A stretch of 64,000 bases of DNA from Psychroserpens jangbogonensis (GTDB lineage Bacteria > Bacteroidota > Bacteroidia > Flavobacteriales > Flavobacteriaceae): the NCBI RefSeq assembly GCF_000797465.1, contig NZ_JSWG01000015.1:248001-312000 (forward strand), in the 5' to 3' direction. A program made the position numbers and the translations under genes. Shown here piece after piece: positions 35,091 through 45,087 of the stretch. The notes below the pieces were generated by a model, which was not told where the DNA came from, did not search any database, and saw only the letters and a program-made list of their open reading frames with translations. Each line of letters opens with the position of its first letter. The first letter of the stretch is position 1.

Positions 35091-35906
35091 ATGAAGAAAT
35101 TTGTTTACATCCTTTTATTAGCCATCACACTATCATCATGTAGTGAGTACCAAAAAGCCTTGAAATCTGAAGACGTAAAGACTAAACTTGATATGGCAAC
35201 AAAGCTATATGAAATTGGTAAGTTTTCGAAAGCCAATAAGCTTTTTACACAGGTTATACCAAAATATAGAGGAAAGCCTCAAGCAGAACGTTTGATGTTT
35301 ATGAGCGCGATGTGCTCATATGAATTGAAAGACTACCATATTTCTGGTTATCATTTTGAACGTTTTGAAAATGGCTACCCAAAAAGTGAGAAGGCAGAGG
35401 AGGCATCATTCTTATCGGCTAAAAGCTATTACGAGTTATCTCCAGTGTATTCAAAAGAGCAAGCAGAAACTATTGAAGCTCTTGAGAAACTACAATTATT
35501 TATCAATAAGTATCCAGATTCTAAATTTTTAGCTGAAACAAATGTTCTAATTAAAGAATTAGATTTTAAACTAGAGAAGAAAGCTTTTGAAATAGCAAAG
35601 CAATATAATAAAATTGCTTACTTTGAATCTTCAGATTATGAAGCAGCAATTAAAGCATTTGATAATTTTTTAGTAGATTACCCAGGAACTAGTTTTAGAC
35701 AAGAAGCTATGTTTTTCCGTTTGGATTCTGCATACAGATTAGCGATCAATAGTGTTAAAAGTAAAAAAGAAGGAAGGTTGGATATAGCTTTAGGTTATTA
35801 CAATACTTTTCATAAATATTATCCTGATTCTGACAGAACTGAAGAAGTAGAAAAGATGAATGAGGATTTGCAAACCCAATTACAACAATTCAATACTAAA
35901 AGTTAA
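35091..35906 (+). CDS. bamD: Outer membrane assembly lipoprotein BamD
   Basis: A 271-aa lipoprotein: MKKFVYILLLAITLSSCSEY has lipobox LSSC, followed by five TPR-like repeats (KLYEIGKFSKANKLFTQVIP, YHFERFENGYPKSEKAEEAS, LFINKYPDSKFLAE, FDNFLVDYPGTSFRQEA, YYNTFHKYYPDS). It is part of the BAM complex that inserts outer-membrane beta-barrels. It is the first gene of a conserved operon with rpoZ, coaBC and DUF4835. Confidence 0.93.
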   Translation: MKKFVYILLLAITLSSCSEYQKALKSEDVKTKLDMATKLYEIGKFSKANKLFTQVIPKYRGKPQAERLMFMSAMCSYELKDYHISGYHFERFENGYPKSEKAEEASFLSAKSYYELSPVYSKEQAETIEALEKLQLFINKYPDSKFLAETNVLIKELDFKLEKKAFEIAKQYNKIAYFESSDYEAAIKAFDNFLVDYPGTSFRQEAMFFRLDSAYRLAINSVKSKKEGRLDIALGYYNTFHKYYPDSDRTEEVEKMNEDLQTQLQQFNTKS

Positions 35907-35919
35907 TCATATATATACT

Positions 35920-36252
35920 ATGACAGATTTAAAGAAAACCAATGCTCCTGTAACAACCTTAACGTATGATAGAAACGTTATCGATGAAACAACTGATAAT
36001 ATCTATGAAGCAATTTCAGTGATATCTAAAAGAGCAGAACAAATCAATACTGATATCAGAAGAGAATTAGTAGATAAGTTAGAAGAATTTGCTACTTACA
36101 ACGATAGTCTTGAAGAAATCTTTGAAAACAAAGAGCAGATTGAAGTGTCAAAATTTTACGAAAAATTACCAAAACCACACGCGTTAGCAGTACAAGAATG
36201 GTTAGATGATAAAATCTACTATAGAAATACTGATGACGACGTTACGGAATAA
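35920..36252 (+). CDS. rpoZ: RNA polymerase omega subunit (Bacteroidota type, RpoZ/Rpb6)
   Basis: A 110-aa protein, longer than proteobacterial omega. It starts MTDLKKTNAPVTTLTYDRNV and carries the omega core YEAISVISKRAEQINTDIRR, then a Bacteroidota-specific tail FYEKLPKPHALAVQEWL. Start at 35920 is chosen because an upstream in-frame ATG (35860) lies inside bamD. It supports RNA polymerase assembly. Confidence 0.93.
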   Translation: MTDLKKTNAPVTTLTYDRNVIDETTDNIYEAISVISKRAEQINTDIRRELVDKLEEFATYNDSLEEIFENKEQIEVSKFYEKLPKPHALAVQEWLDDKIYYRNTDDDVTE

Positions 36253-36258
36253 ATAAAC

Positions 36259-37470
36259 ATGTCTATTTTAAGTGGCAAAAACATACTATTAGGTATTACC
36301 GCTGGTATTGCTGCTTACAAAACAGCAAGCCTAGTTAGGTTATTTATAAAAGCAGGTGCTAACGTAAAGGTCGTTATGACACCTGCTTCTAAAGACTTCA
36401 TTACACCTTTAACACTCTCAACATTATCTAAAAACACAGTGCATTCTTCGTTTACAAATGACGATGATGACAATGCAATGTGGAATAACCATGTCGAACT
36501 TGGTCTATGGGCTGATCATTTTGTTATTGCACCTGCAACAGCAAATACAATGTCTAAAATGGCTAATGGTACGTGTGATAATTTGTTGTTAGCAACATAT
36601 CTTTCAGCTAAATGCCCAGTTTACTTTGCACCAGCTATGGATTTAGATATGTATAAACATCAGTCTACTTTAGATTCATTTGAAAAATTAAAGTCATTTG
36701 GTAATACGATGATTCCTGCAACTTCAGGGGAATTGGCTAGTGGTTTGGTTGGAGAAGGTCGTATGGCAGAACCTGAAGACATAATTGCCTTTATTGAAAG
36801 CGATATTTTAGATAAACTTCCACTACGTGGAAAAAAGATGCTTATTACAGCAGGACCAACTTATGAAGCTATTGACCCTGTTCGTTTTATTGGAAATCAT
36901 TCAAGTGGTAAAATGGGATTTGAAATCGCTAAAGCCGCAGCCAATCTAGGAGCAGAGGTTCACCTTATTTCTGGACCAACTCATCAAAAAGTAACACACA
37001 GTTTAATTGATGTTGTGCATGTTACAAGCGCTTCAGAAATGTATGACGCTGCACATTTGTATTTTAATTCTGTAGATATTGCTATTCTTTCTGCTGCAGT
37101 TGCAGACTACAAACCAAAAAATGTTTCAGATATAAAAATAAAAAAGGCATCAACAACGTTTAGTATTGAGTTAGAGAAAACAAAAGACATTTTAAAATCA
37201 TTAGGAGCTATTAAAAAGAATCAGTTTTTAGTAGGTTTTGCCTTAGAGACTAACAATGAACTTGATAATGCAAAAGGGAAGTTGAAGGCCAAGAATTTAA
37301 ATCTTATTGTATTAAATTCTCTCAATGATAAAGGTGCTGGTTTTGGTGGTTCAACAAATAAAGTTACTTTTATAACTGATACCGAAGAGGTGTTAGAACA
37401 CGAGCTTAAATCTAAGACAGAAGTAGCTCAAGACTTAATGCAACAAATTATTAAACAACAGCATGCGTAA
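36259..37470 (+). CDS. coaBC: Bifunctional phosphopantothenoylcysteine decarboxylase/synthetase CoaBC
   Basis: A 403-aa fusion for coenzyme A synthesis. The N-terminal flavoprotein (CoaC) domain shows ILLGITAGIAAYKTASLVR, APATANTMSKMANGTCDNLL and APAMDLDMY; the last is PAMD in place of the PxMN motif described for E. coli, which I believe is common in Bacteroidota. The C-terminal CoaB domain starts at MLITAGPTYEAIDPVRFIGN and contains AAVADYKP. It lies 6 bases after rpoZ, and its end overlaps the DUF4835 gene by 8 bases. Confidence 0.95.
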   Translation: MSILSGKNILLGITAGIAAYKTASLVRLFIKAGANVKVVMTPASKDFITPLTLSTLSKNTVHSSFTNDDDDNAMWNNHVELGLWADHFVIAPATANTMSKMANGTCDNLLLATYLSAKCPVYFAPAMDLDMYKHQSTLDSFEKLKSFGNTMIPATSGELASGLVGEGRMAEPEDIIAFIESDILDKLPLRGKKMLITAGPTYEAIDPVRFIGNHSSGKMGFEIAKAAANLGAEVHLISGPTHQKVTHSLIDVVHVTSASEMYDAAHLYFNSVDIAILSAAVADYKPKNVSDIKIKKASTTFSIELEKTKDILKSLGAIKKNQFLVGFALETNNELDNAKGKLKAKNLNLIVLNSLNDKGAGFGGSTNKVTFITDTEEVLEHELKSKTEVAQDLMQQIIKQQHA

Positions 37471-38350
37471 ATTAATTTATTTATTAATAGTAACATTTTC
37501 TTTGCAATCATTTTCACAAGAGCTTAATTGTGAGGTTATTGTAAATGCACAGCTTACAGGAAATGAAAACGTACAAGTCTTTAAAACGCTTGAACGACAA
37601 CTAAAAGAATTTATAAATAATACTACCTGGACAAATAAAACGTATAAGTCTCAAGAACGCATTAATTGTAGTATGGTAATTAATGTTACCGATTACAATA
37701 ACGATAATTTTAAAGCCACAATTCAAGTACAATCTGCAAGACCAGTTTATGGGTCGTCTTATAGTACTCCAGTCTATAATTATAATGATAAGGATTTTGA
37801 CTTTAAATATCTGGAATTTCAAAATATAGTATATAATGAGAATCAGTTTGAATCTAACTTGGTTTCAGTTTTAGCGTTTCATGTATATATGATTTTAGGA
37901 ATGGACGCTGATACATTTTCTTTGAAAGGAGGAGAAGAATACTATGCCCAAGCTCAGGTTATTTCAAATTATTCACAACAAGGGAGTTTTAGCGGTTGGA
38001 AGCTTGAAGATGGCAACCAATCTCGTTTTATCTTAATCGACAATGTATTATCTGAAACATATAAAGAATTTAGACAAGTCCTTTATAATTACCATCGATT
38101 TGGTCTTGATGAAATGAGTAATGATGCCAAAGAAGGCAAATTATCAATAGCTAAAAGTATGACTTCATTGAAAGAAATGAATAACAGACGTCCAAATTCT
38201 TATTTAATGCGTGTGTTATTTGATGCTAAAGCAGAAGAAATTGAAGACGTCTTTAGTGGTGGACCAACCGTGAATATTTCAGATTTAGTATCTACATTAA
38301 CTAGATTAGCTCCAATGCATGCTTCAAAATGGCGTAACATTAATTTCTAG
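37463..38350 (+). CDS. DUF4835 family exported protein
   Basis: A 295-aa protein with a signal peptide (MRKLIYLLIVTFSLQSFSQ). Residues about 20-295 match DUF4835 (ELNCEVIVNAQLTGNENVQVF, TIQVQSARPVYGSSY, FHVYMILGMDADTFSLKGG). It is almost always encoded between coaBC and recN in Bacteroidota. It is periplasmic, of unknown function; placement with bamD suggests an envelope role (inference). The start overlaps the coaBC end by 8 bases. Confidence 0.9.
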   Translation: MRKLIYLLIVTFSLQSFSQELNCEVIVNAQLTGNENVQVFKTLERQLKEFINNTTWTNKTYKSQERINCSMVINVTDYNNDNFKATIQVQSARPVYGSSYSTPVYNYNDKDFDFKYLEFQNIVYNENQFESNLVSVLAFHVYMILGMDADTFSLKGGEEYYAQAQVISNYSQQGSFSGWKLEDGNQSRFILIDNVLSETYKEFRQVLYNYHRFGLDEMSNDAKEGKLSIAKSMTSLKEMNNRRPNSYLMRVLFDAKAEEIEDVFSGGPTVNISDLVSTLTRLAPMHASKWRNINF

Positions 38351-38444
38351 AGTTTACGTTTTTATGCTTATTTTTATCTTTAATACTTGGTCTTAAAAAT
38401 AAGGCGCGAAAGGTAGTCTATAAGTATACCATTTAACACGTTAT

Positions 38445-40097
38445 ATGCTCACAAACTTAACTATAAAAAATTACGCTCTCATTGATGAATTAAATGTAAG
38501 TTTCAACACTGGACTTACAATAATCACTGGAGAAACAGGAGCAGGTAAATCTATTCTTTTAGGAGGATTGTCTCTTATTTTAGGGAAGCGAGCAGATTTA
38601 AGTAGTGTAAAAGATAGTTCGAAAAAATGCATAATTGAAGCGACTTTTGATATTGCTAAATACAACTTAAAGTCTGTCTTTAAAACCGAAGACCTAGATT
38701 ACGAAGCACAAACTATAATTAGAAGAGAAATTTTACCATCTGGGAAATCTAGAGCTTTTATAAATGATACACCTGTCAATTTAGATAGTTTACAAGTACT
38801 AGGTGACCGTTTACTGGATATTCATTCTCAACATCAAACCTTACAACTCACAAATGATAATTTCCAGTTTCAGGTTATTGATGCTTTAGCCGAAAATGAA
38901 AAGCATTTAATCAAGTACAATACCTTATTAAAGCAATTTAAACTTTTAAAAACTGACCTTGAATTTCTTAAGGATAAAAAGAATTCAGCGTTAAAAGAAT
39001 TAGATTATCATGCGTTTCTACTTAATGAGCTTGAAGAAGCCAAATTGATTTCTGGTGAATTAGAGGTTCTAGAAACAGAATATGAAACTCTAAATAATGT
39101 TGAAGAGATTAAAGAAAAACTATCCTTATCTCATGGATTAATGAGTAATGGTGAAATGGGAATTATTACTAATCTTACCGAATTAAAAAACCAATTCTCA
39201 AAGCTCTCAGGTTACTCAAGTCAGTATAGTTCTATATTCGATCGTATACAAAGCAGTTTAATTGAATTGGATGATGTGTTTTCAGAAATTGAAAATCTTC
39301 AAGACCAGTTAGAAGCAGATCCTAATAGATTAGAACAAGTAAATACTAAGCTTCAAATCATTAATAATTTATTGCAAAAGCATACTGTATCGAGTATTGA
39401 AGAGTTACTTCATATAAAAGAAGAATTAGACGTTAAGGTTTTTGAAACAGAAAATTTGGATGCTATAATTTCAGAAAAAGAAGAGACTATTAATGTACTT
39501 GAATCTAAATTGATTTCTGAATCAGATCGTATTCATAAAAATAGAAGTGCCATTATTCCTAAACTAATGAATCAGTTAGAATCTATATTGGCAACATTAG
39601 GAATGCCTAACGCTAAGTTTAAGATTCAATTAGTGCCAACAAATACCTTTACGGTTAACGGAAGAGATGAGCTTCAGTTTTTGTTTTCAGCAAATAAAGG
39701 TGGACAATTTAACGAGCTTAAAAAATCTGCATCTGGAGGAGAGCTGTCAAGAATCATGTTGGCTATAAAGTCAATACTTTCAAAATATATGCAACTGCCT
39801 ACCATTATGTTTGATGAAATTGACACTGGTGTTTCCGGAGAAATTTCAAATAAAATGGCTACTATAATGCAACAAATGAGTAAATCTATGCAAGTTTTTA
39901 CAATTACGCATTTACCACAGATTGCAGCTAAAGGAGATACACATTATAAAGTATTTAAGGAAGATGTAAATAATGTAACTCAAACACAACTTAAACAATT
40001 AAGCCCAAATGATCGCATAGTTGAAATTGCTCAGATGTTAGGAGGAGCAGATGTGTCAACGTCTGCAATTGCTCATGCAAAGGAATTATTGAATTAG
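38445..40097 (+). CDS. recN: DNA repair protein RecN
   Basis: A 550-aa SMC-like ATPase for double-strand break repair. Walker A is GETGAGKS (29-36). Two coiled-coil arms occupy about 150-370. The signature SASGGELSRIMLAIKSILS and Walker B TIMFDEIDTGVSG follow, then the D-loop and switch His in VFTITHLPQIAA. Length is normal. It follows DUF4835 after a 94-base gap. Confidence 0.96.
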   Translation: MLTNLTIKNYALIDELNVSFNTGLTIITGETGAGKSILLGGLSLILGKRADLSSVKDSSKKCIIEATFDIAKYNLKSVFKTEDLDYEAQTIIRREILPSGKSRAFINDTPVNLDSLQVLGDRLLDIHSQHQTLQLTNDNFQFQVIDALAENEKHLIKYNTLLKQFKLLKTDLEFLKDKKNSALKELDYHAFLLNELEEAKLISGELEVLETEYETLNNVEEIKEKLSLSHGLMSNGEMGIITNLTELKNQFSKLSGYSSQYSSIFDRIQSSLIELDDVFSEIENLQDQLEADPNRLEQVNTKLQIINNLLQKHTVSSIEELLHIKEELDVKVFETENLDAIISEKEETINVLESKLISESDRIHKNRSAIIPKLMNQLESILATLGMPNAKFKIQLVPTNTFTVNGRDELQFLFSANKGGQFNELKKSASGGELSRIMLAIKSILSKYMQLPTIMFDEIDTGVSGEISNKMATIMQQMSKSMQVFTITHLPQIAAKGDTHYKVFKEDVNNVTQTQLKQLSPNDRIVEIAQMLGGADVSTSAIAHAKELLN

Positions 40098-40196
40098 TTG
40101 AATTTCTTTTCCCAGCGGTATAATTCAAAAAAATAAAGTTAACTTTGAGCGCTTAAATTATAGACTAAAAAAACTAAAATCTAAAGAATAAGTCAT

Positions 40197-41009
40197 ATGT
40201 CATACAATTTATTAAAAGGAAAAAAAGGAATCATATTCGGAGCGTTAGATCCAAATTCAATTGCTTGGAAAACTGCTGAGCGTGTTCATGAAGAAGGAGG
40301 AACATTTGTTTTAACAAATGCACCAATTGCAATGAGAATGGGACAAATAAATGAATTAGCTGAAAAAACTGGTTCTCAAATTATTCCAGCAGATGCAACA
40401 TCTGAAGAAGATTTGCAAAACCTTGTAGAGCAATCTATGGAAATCCTTGGAGGCAAAATAGATTTTGTTTTACACTCTATAGGTATGTCAGTAAATGTTA
40501 GAAAAGGAAGACCTTATACAGATCAAAAATACGATTGGACTCAAAAAGGAACTGATGTTTCTGCAATGTCTTTTCATAAAGTAATGCAAACGCTTTATAA
40601 AGCTGATGCTATGAATGAATGGGGAAGTATAGTTGCTTTAACTTATATGGCAGCCCAACGCGTGTTTCCAGATTATAACGACATGGCAGACAATAAAGCA
40701 TATTTAGAAAGTATTGCTCGTAGTTTTGGTTATTTTTTCGGAAGAGACAAAAAAGTAAGAGTGAATACCATTTCACAATCACCAACTCCAACTACTGCTG
40801 GTCAAGGTGTAAAAGGATTTGATGGCTTTATGTCTTACGCAGAAAAAATGTCTCCTTTAGGAAATGCTACTGCAATAGATTGTGCAAATTATACGATTAC
40901 CTTATTTAGTGATTTGACAAAACGAGTGACACTACAAAACTTGTTTAATGATGGAGGTTTCAGTAACATGGGAGTTAGTGATGCCGTAATGGATAAGTTT
41001 GTTGAATAA
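40197..41009 (+). CDS. fabI: Enoyl-[acyl-carrier-protein] reductase (NADH) FabI
   Basis: A 270-aa SDR enzyme for the last step of the fatty-acid elongation cycle. It has the FabI nucleotide motif KKGIIFGALDPNSIAWKTAE, the LHSIGMS segment and the catalytic Tyr and Lys spaced as in FabI in VFPDYNDMADNKAYLESIAR. A strong intrinsic terminator follows at 41029-41062. The gene is monocistronic. Confidence 0.96.
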   Translation: MSYNLLKGKKGIIFGALDPNSIAWKTAERVHEEGGTFVLTNAPIAMRMGQINELAEKTGSQIIPADATSEEDLQNLVEQSMEILGGKIDFVLHSIGMSVNVRKGRPYTDQKYDWTQKGTDVSAMSFHKVMQTLYKADAMNEWGSIVALTYMAAQRVFPDYNDMADNKAYLESIARSFGYFFGRDKKVRVNTISQSPTPTTAGQGVKGFDGFMSYAEKMSPLGNATAIDCANYTITLFSDLTKRVTLQNLFNDGGFSNMGVSDAVMDKFVE

Positions 41010-41028
41010 TTAAAATTTAGACTTAAAT

Positions 41029-41062
41029 AAAAAGCCACTTATCGAATGATAAGTGGCTTTTT
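41029..41062 (+). terminator. Intrinsic terminator after fabI
   Basis: A 15-bp perfect stem AAAAAGCCACTTATC / GATAAGTGGCTTTTT with a 4-base loop, followed by more T residues. Confidence 0.93.
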
Positions 41063-41116
41063 ATTTTTTGAAAAACTAGTCATACAAAATAGCAGTTTAT
41101 CTAAGTTTTTTGTATT

Positions 41117-41126
41117 TAATCGATTA
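41117..41126. repeat. TAATCGATTA palindrome
   Basis: A perfect 10-bp palindrome about 90 bases upstream of the large T9SS protein gene. The ATCGATT core recurs twice in front of the second T9SS adhesin gene (47735-47760) and in the inverted repeat at 29691. It may be a regulator site or chance in AT-rich DNA. Confidence 0.3.
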
Positions 41127-41213
41127 GCTAATAAAGCCAACCTTAATCATCTTTAATATGATTAATTTAATACCATTAAAATAACTAAACTAATAACTAA
41201 ACTAAACTAAAAC

Positions 41214-44200
41214 ATGAAAAAAATTACTTTAGGTTTATTTTTTGCGCTGTCACTTTCGATATGTTCGAATTTAAGTGCGCAGGTTTTAAACGAATCAGCG
41301 AATTGGCCAAGTGTTGATTGGCTATTAACAGGTACTTATAGTACCGCAGCAGGCGCTGTTGAAGGCGATCCTACTGTTGATGCAAATTTTGCTTTTGACG
41401 ACGACGATGCTGGAGCTACTAGTGATGATAACATTGCGGCTGAATCTCCAGAAATTGATTTAACAACTGCTTTTGGAGCAGGTGAAACATGGTTAACAGT
41501 AACTACTGACTATGTGTTTCGTAAGCTTTCGGTTGAAGAATTTTTAAGAGTTCAATATTTTGATGCAGACACTAGTTTGTGGGTAAATTGGGAACCAGAT
41601 TCTATGCCAGGCAATGACACAGTATTGACAGATGATTATTGTGCAGGAACACCAGTTTCATATACAACAGGTGTTTTAAATATAGCTGGATTTTCAGTTT
41701 TACAACAATCAAATTTCAGATATAGAATTTTGTATGATGATGATCCTAACGGACAAGCTTATGAATATGGATTTTGTATGCAATCTCCAACCATAACTTC
41801 TGCAGTTCCACCATCGTGTCCAGACCCAATGAGTTTGGCTGCAACACCAATGAATACTACTGATGTTAATTTAGAATGGGTAGAAAATGGAACAGCAGCA
41901 ATTTGGAATATTGAAATTGTTGATGTAACTGCTGGAGGTGCTCAAACAATGACGCCAACTTATTCAGGTGTATCAAACCCTTACATGGAAACAATGTTAA
42001 TCCCAGGAAATGACTATGAATTTTATGTACAATCCGATTGTGCTGGTTCTGGAACTTCAGGCTGGTCTGGTCCGGCTGCATGGTCACAACCTAATTTAGG
42101 TGATGTTTGTGAGGCTGCAATTATAGTTGCTTCTTTACCTTATAATACATCAGATGATACTGCTAATTATGGAGATGATTATGATGGTGTACCAGGAACT
42201 GATTGTGGATCTGGATTTACTTATTTAGGTGGTGATGACGTGGTATATGAATACACGGCAACATCTGATACTTCAATTAATGTTGTGCTTTCTGCAATAG
42301 GTGATACTTATGTAGGAGTTTTTGCATATAATGATTGTGCTGATATTGGTGTAGCTTGCTCGCAAGGTGCAGTTAATGAAAATGCTCAAGATGACTTAGA
42401 GTTTGACTTAACAGTTACCAATGGTGAAACATACTATATTTTAGTTTCATCTTGGCCAGCACCTCAATCTACTACATATACATTAGATATTACTGAAAAC
42501 ACATGTACTGATGCAACAGTAGCTTATAGTATTGTTGATGATTGTGCTAATTCTGGAGGTTTTAATATCTTAGTTGATATTACTGATGTTGGTACGTCTA
42601 CGTCAATAGATATCAATGATGACCAAGGTAGTGCAACACAATCTACAGGAGTAGCAGGAATGTTTACTTTTGGTCCTTATGCTAATGGAACTGATATTGT
42701 CATGTCTATAACAGATAACGATGATGCAAACTGTAACCAATTGAGTGGAGCTTTGACACAAAATGCGTGTCCTGCTTTAAATGATGAATGTGCTAACGCT
42801 ATAGACCTAGATCCATTTGCAAATGCTGATGGTTCTTGTACTGAAGTTTATTCAGGTAGTAATATTGGTGCAACAAATTCTGCAGGAGAAATAGTTCCAA
42901 GTGGAGCTTGTGCAGATGGTGATGCAGCTCCAAATGATGTTTGGTTTACATTAACTGTTCCAGTTACAGGTCAATTTGATTTTGAATTTATTACAAACCC
43001 TGGTTTTTCTACTATAGTAGAATTGTATACAGGAACATGTGGTGCTTTAGTGGCCTTAGATCCTGTACTATGTAATAATGGAGCTACAAGAACATTTGCT
43101 GGTTTAACTCCTAGTGAAACTGTCTATTTGAGAGTTTGGGATTATGGAAGTGATGAAGAAGGTGTATTAGAAATATGTATAAACTACTTGAATTGTACGC
43201 CTGCAGCAGTAAGCACATCAATTGTAAGTGATTGTGATAATGCTCAATACCAAATTGATGTAGACGTAACTGATTTAGGTGACGCAACCTTTATCAATGA
43301 TGGTACGAATTCATACCCAATTGTTGTTGGTAGTAACGTAGTTGGTCCTTATCCAAGTGGTACAGATGTCAACTTGACTATAGAGCATAGTGATATGAAT
43401 TGCGAATTTGCAATTCCAGTCATTAATTTTGCTTGTCCTACTTTACCAACAGTAGACGCTACTTTGACAATCAATGGTTGTTTAGATTCAGATTCGTACA
43501 ATACTCCGTATGACGCAAGTGTTAAAGGTGTTTATTGGGTACAGCTTGATTATGATGGTGGTTGTTTTGAAATCACTTCAGATACTGAAGGATCAGATTT
43601 TGATACTGTACTTGGATTGTATGATTCAGATGGATTTTTAGTAGTTTCTAATGATGATGATTTTGGTGGAATAACACCTCAGAGTTTATTTACAGAAGTA
43701 GCACTACCAGCTGGTACGTATTACCTAGCTGCAGGAGCTTATAATATGGCGTTTGGAGCTGATAATTTTGATGCAACAACGGCCAATACTGCAGATGTAG
43801 GAACGCTTTTCGTTAATGCAAGTACACCATCAGACAATACTGTAGATTTTTGTAATCTTCAGTTCCCTTTTGAAGGTAATATAGAGTTAGCACAAAATTT
43901 TGATGTGTTTACTCAAGTATACGAAGCTGGAGTTACAGAACCAGCAGGTCAAGGAGCAGGTATTGTAGGTTGGATAGGTTATAGTGAAACAGATGCTACT
44001 ACTGCTGCGGATTTTACTTCTGGAGATTGGACATGGGTCTTAGCTGATTACAATACAGGTGGACCAGCAACCAATAATGATGAATATTTTGCCGAAATTG
44101 GATCTGCAAGACCAGTAGGAACTTACTATTATGTAAGTCGCTACTCTATTGATGGTGGACCATTTGCTTATGGAGGTATTAATCCAGGAGGTTCTGATGG

Positions 44201-44966
44201 AAACTTTTGGGATGGAACTAATTTTGTTTCAGGTGTGTTGAATGTTACATTACCACCACCACCAGTTAATAATGATTGTTCTGGAGCAATAGCTCTAACA
44301 CCAGGTACTGTATTTGAAGATAATGCATTAACTGGACAAACTCAGGCTGGATCTACTGATTCTGGAGAAACTCCATTACCAAGTTGTTCTACTTATGATC
44401 CTGCGGATCCTACAGGTTTTGGAGGAGACGTTTGGTTTTCTGTTGTAGTGCCTGCTGATGGAATGATAGATATCGAAACTCAAGCCGATCCAACAGGAAG
44501 TGGTGGAGATAGCGGTATGTCTGTGTATTCAGGAGTTTGTGGCGCTTTAGATGAAGTTGCATGTGATGATGATGCTAGTACTGATGGAAATTATTCATTA
44601 GTTAGTATTTCTGATCCTGCTTTGGCGAATCAAACACTTTATATTAGAGTTTTTGAATTTGGCGGAAATGCATTGCTAAACTTCCAAGTTTCAGCTTATA
44701 ATGCTACATTATCTGTTGAGTCATTTGATAACGAAAATGCGTTTACGTATTTCCCAAATCCTGTGAAAAATGAGTTAACATTGAAAGCTAAAAATAATGC
44801 TATTCAAAATATATCAGTAATTAATATGTTAGGTCAAGAAGTTCTTAAAACAACACCTAATACGCTTGAGAGTAACTTAGATATGAATTCCTTGAATCAA
44901 GGATCATACTTTGTTCAGGTTACTATTAATGGAATTACTGAAACCATTAGAATTATTAAACAGTAA
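41214..44966 (+). CDS. Large modular T9SS-secreted adhesin-like protein
   Basis: A 1250-aa exported protein: signal peptide (MKKITLGLFFALSLSICSNL, cleavage near SAQ), an N-terminal beta-rich region (24-195), an FN3-like domain (about 200-290) and several PPC/jelly-roll-like modules (CEAAIIVASLPYNTS, NDECANAIDLDPFANADGS, NNDCSGAIALTPG) rich in Asp and Cys, which suggests Ca2+ binding and disulfides. Modules near residues 429 and 662 repeat each other. The last ~80 residues are a type IX sorting domain (FTYFPNPVKNELTLKAKNN). It is likely anchored or released at the cell surface for adhesion or polymer binding. No catalytic motif is seen. Confidence 0.88.
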   Translation: MKKITLGLFFALSLSICSNLSAQVLNESANWPSVDWLLTGTYSTAAGAVEGDPTVDANFAFDDDDAGATSDDNIAAESPEIDLTTAFGAGETWLTVTTDYVFRKLSVEEFLRVQYFDADTSLWVNWEPDSMPGNDTVLTDDYCAGTPVSYTTGVLNIAGFSVLQQSNFRYRILYDDDPNGQAYEYGFCMQSPTITSAVPPSCPDPMSLAATPMNTTDVNLEWVENGTAAIWNIEIVDVTAGGAQTMTPTYSGVSNPYMETMLIPGNDYEFYVQSDCAGSGTSGWSGPAAWSQPNLGDVCEAAIIVASLPYNTSDDTANYGDDYDGVPGTDCGSGFTYLGGDDVVYEYTATSDTSINVVLSAIGDTYVGVFAYNDCADIGVACSQGAVNENAQDDLEFDLTVTNGETYYILVSSWPAPQSTTYTLDITENTCTDATVAYSIVDDCANSGGFNILVDITDVGTSTSIDINDDQGSATQSTGVAGMFTFGPYANGTDIVMSITDNDDANCNQLSGALTQNACPALNDECANAIDLDPFANADGSCTEVYSGSNIGATNSAGEIVPSGACADGDAAPNDVWFTLTVPVTGQFDFEFITNPGFSTIVELYTGTCGALVALDPVLCNNGATRTFAGLTPSETVYLRVWDYGSDEEGVLEICINYLNCTPAAVSTSIVSDCDNAQYQIDVDVTDLGDATFINDGTNSYPIVVGSNVVGPYPSGTDVNLTIEHSDMNCEFAIPVINFACPTLPTVDATLTINGCLDSDSYNTPYDASVKGVYWVQLDYDGGCFEITSDTEGSDFDTVLGLYDSDGFLVVSNDDDFGGITPQSLFTEVALPAGTYYLAAGAYNMAFGADNFDATTANTADVGTLFVNASTPSDNTVDFCNLQFPFEGNIELAQNFDVFTQVYEAGVTEPAGQGAGIVGWIGYSETDATTAADFTSGDWTWVLADYNTGGPATNNDEYFAEIGSARPVGTYYYVSRYSIDGGPFAYGGINPGGSDGNFWDGTNFVSGVLNVTLPPPPVNNDCSGAIALTPGTVFEDNALTGQTQAGSTDSGETPLPSCSTYDPADPTGFGGDVWFSVVVPADGMIDIETQADPTGSGGDSGMSVYSGVCGALDEVACDDDASTDGNYSLVSISDPALANQTLYIRVFEFGGNALLNFQVSAYNATLSVESFDNENAFTYFPNPVKNELTLKAKNNAIQNISVINMLGQEVLKTTPNTLESNLDMNSLNQGSYFVQVTINGITETIRIIKQ

Positions 44967-44988
44967 GAGTTTAATTTTATATAGTTTT

Positions 44989-45017
44989 AAAAAGCCACCT
45001 TTAAGGTGGCTTTTTTT
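44989..45017 (+). terminator. Intrinsic terminator after the 1250-aa adhesin gene
   Basis: A hairpin AAAAAGCCACCTT / AAGGTGGCTTTTT with a T-run. The same hairpin core occurs after the other adhesin gene (49794-49820). Confidence 0.92.
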
Positions 45018-45087
45018 GTTCTTAGTTTGACATAGAATTTTTAAATTATTACATTTGGGATAAGTACTTATAACCATTAAAATTATT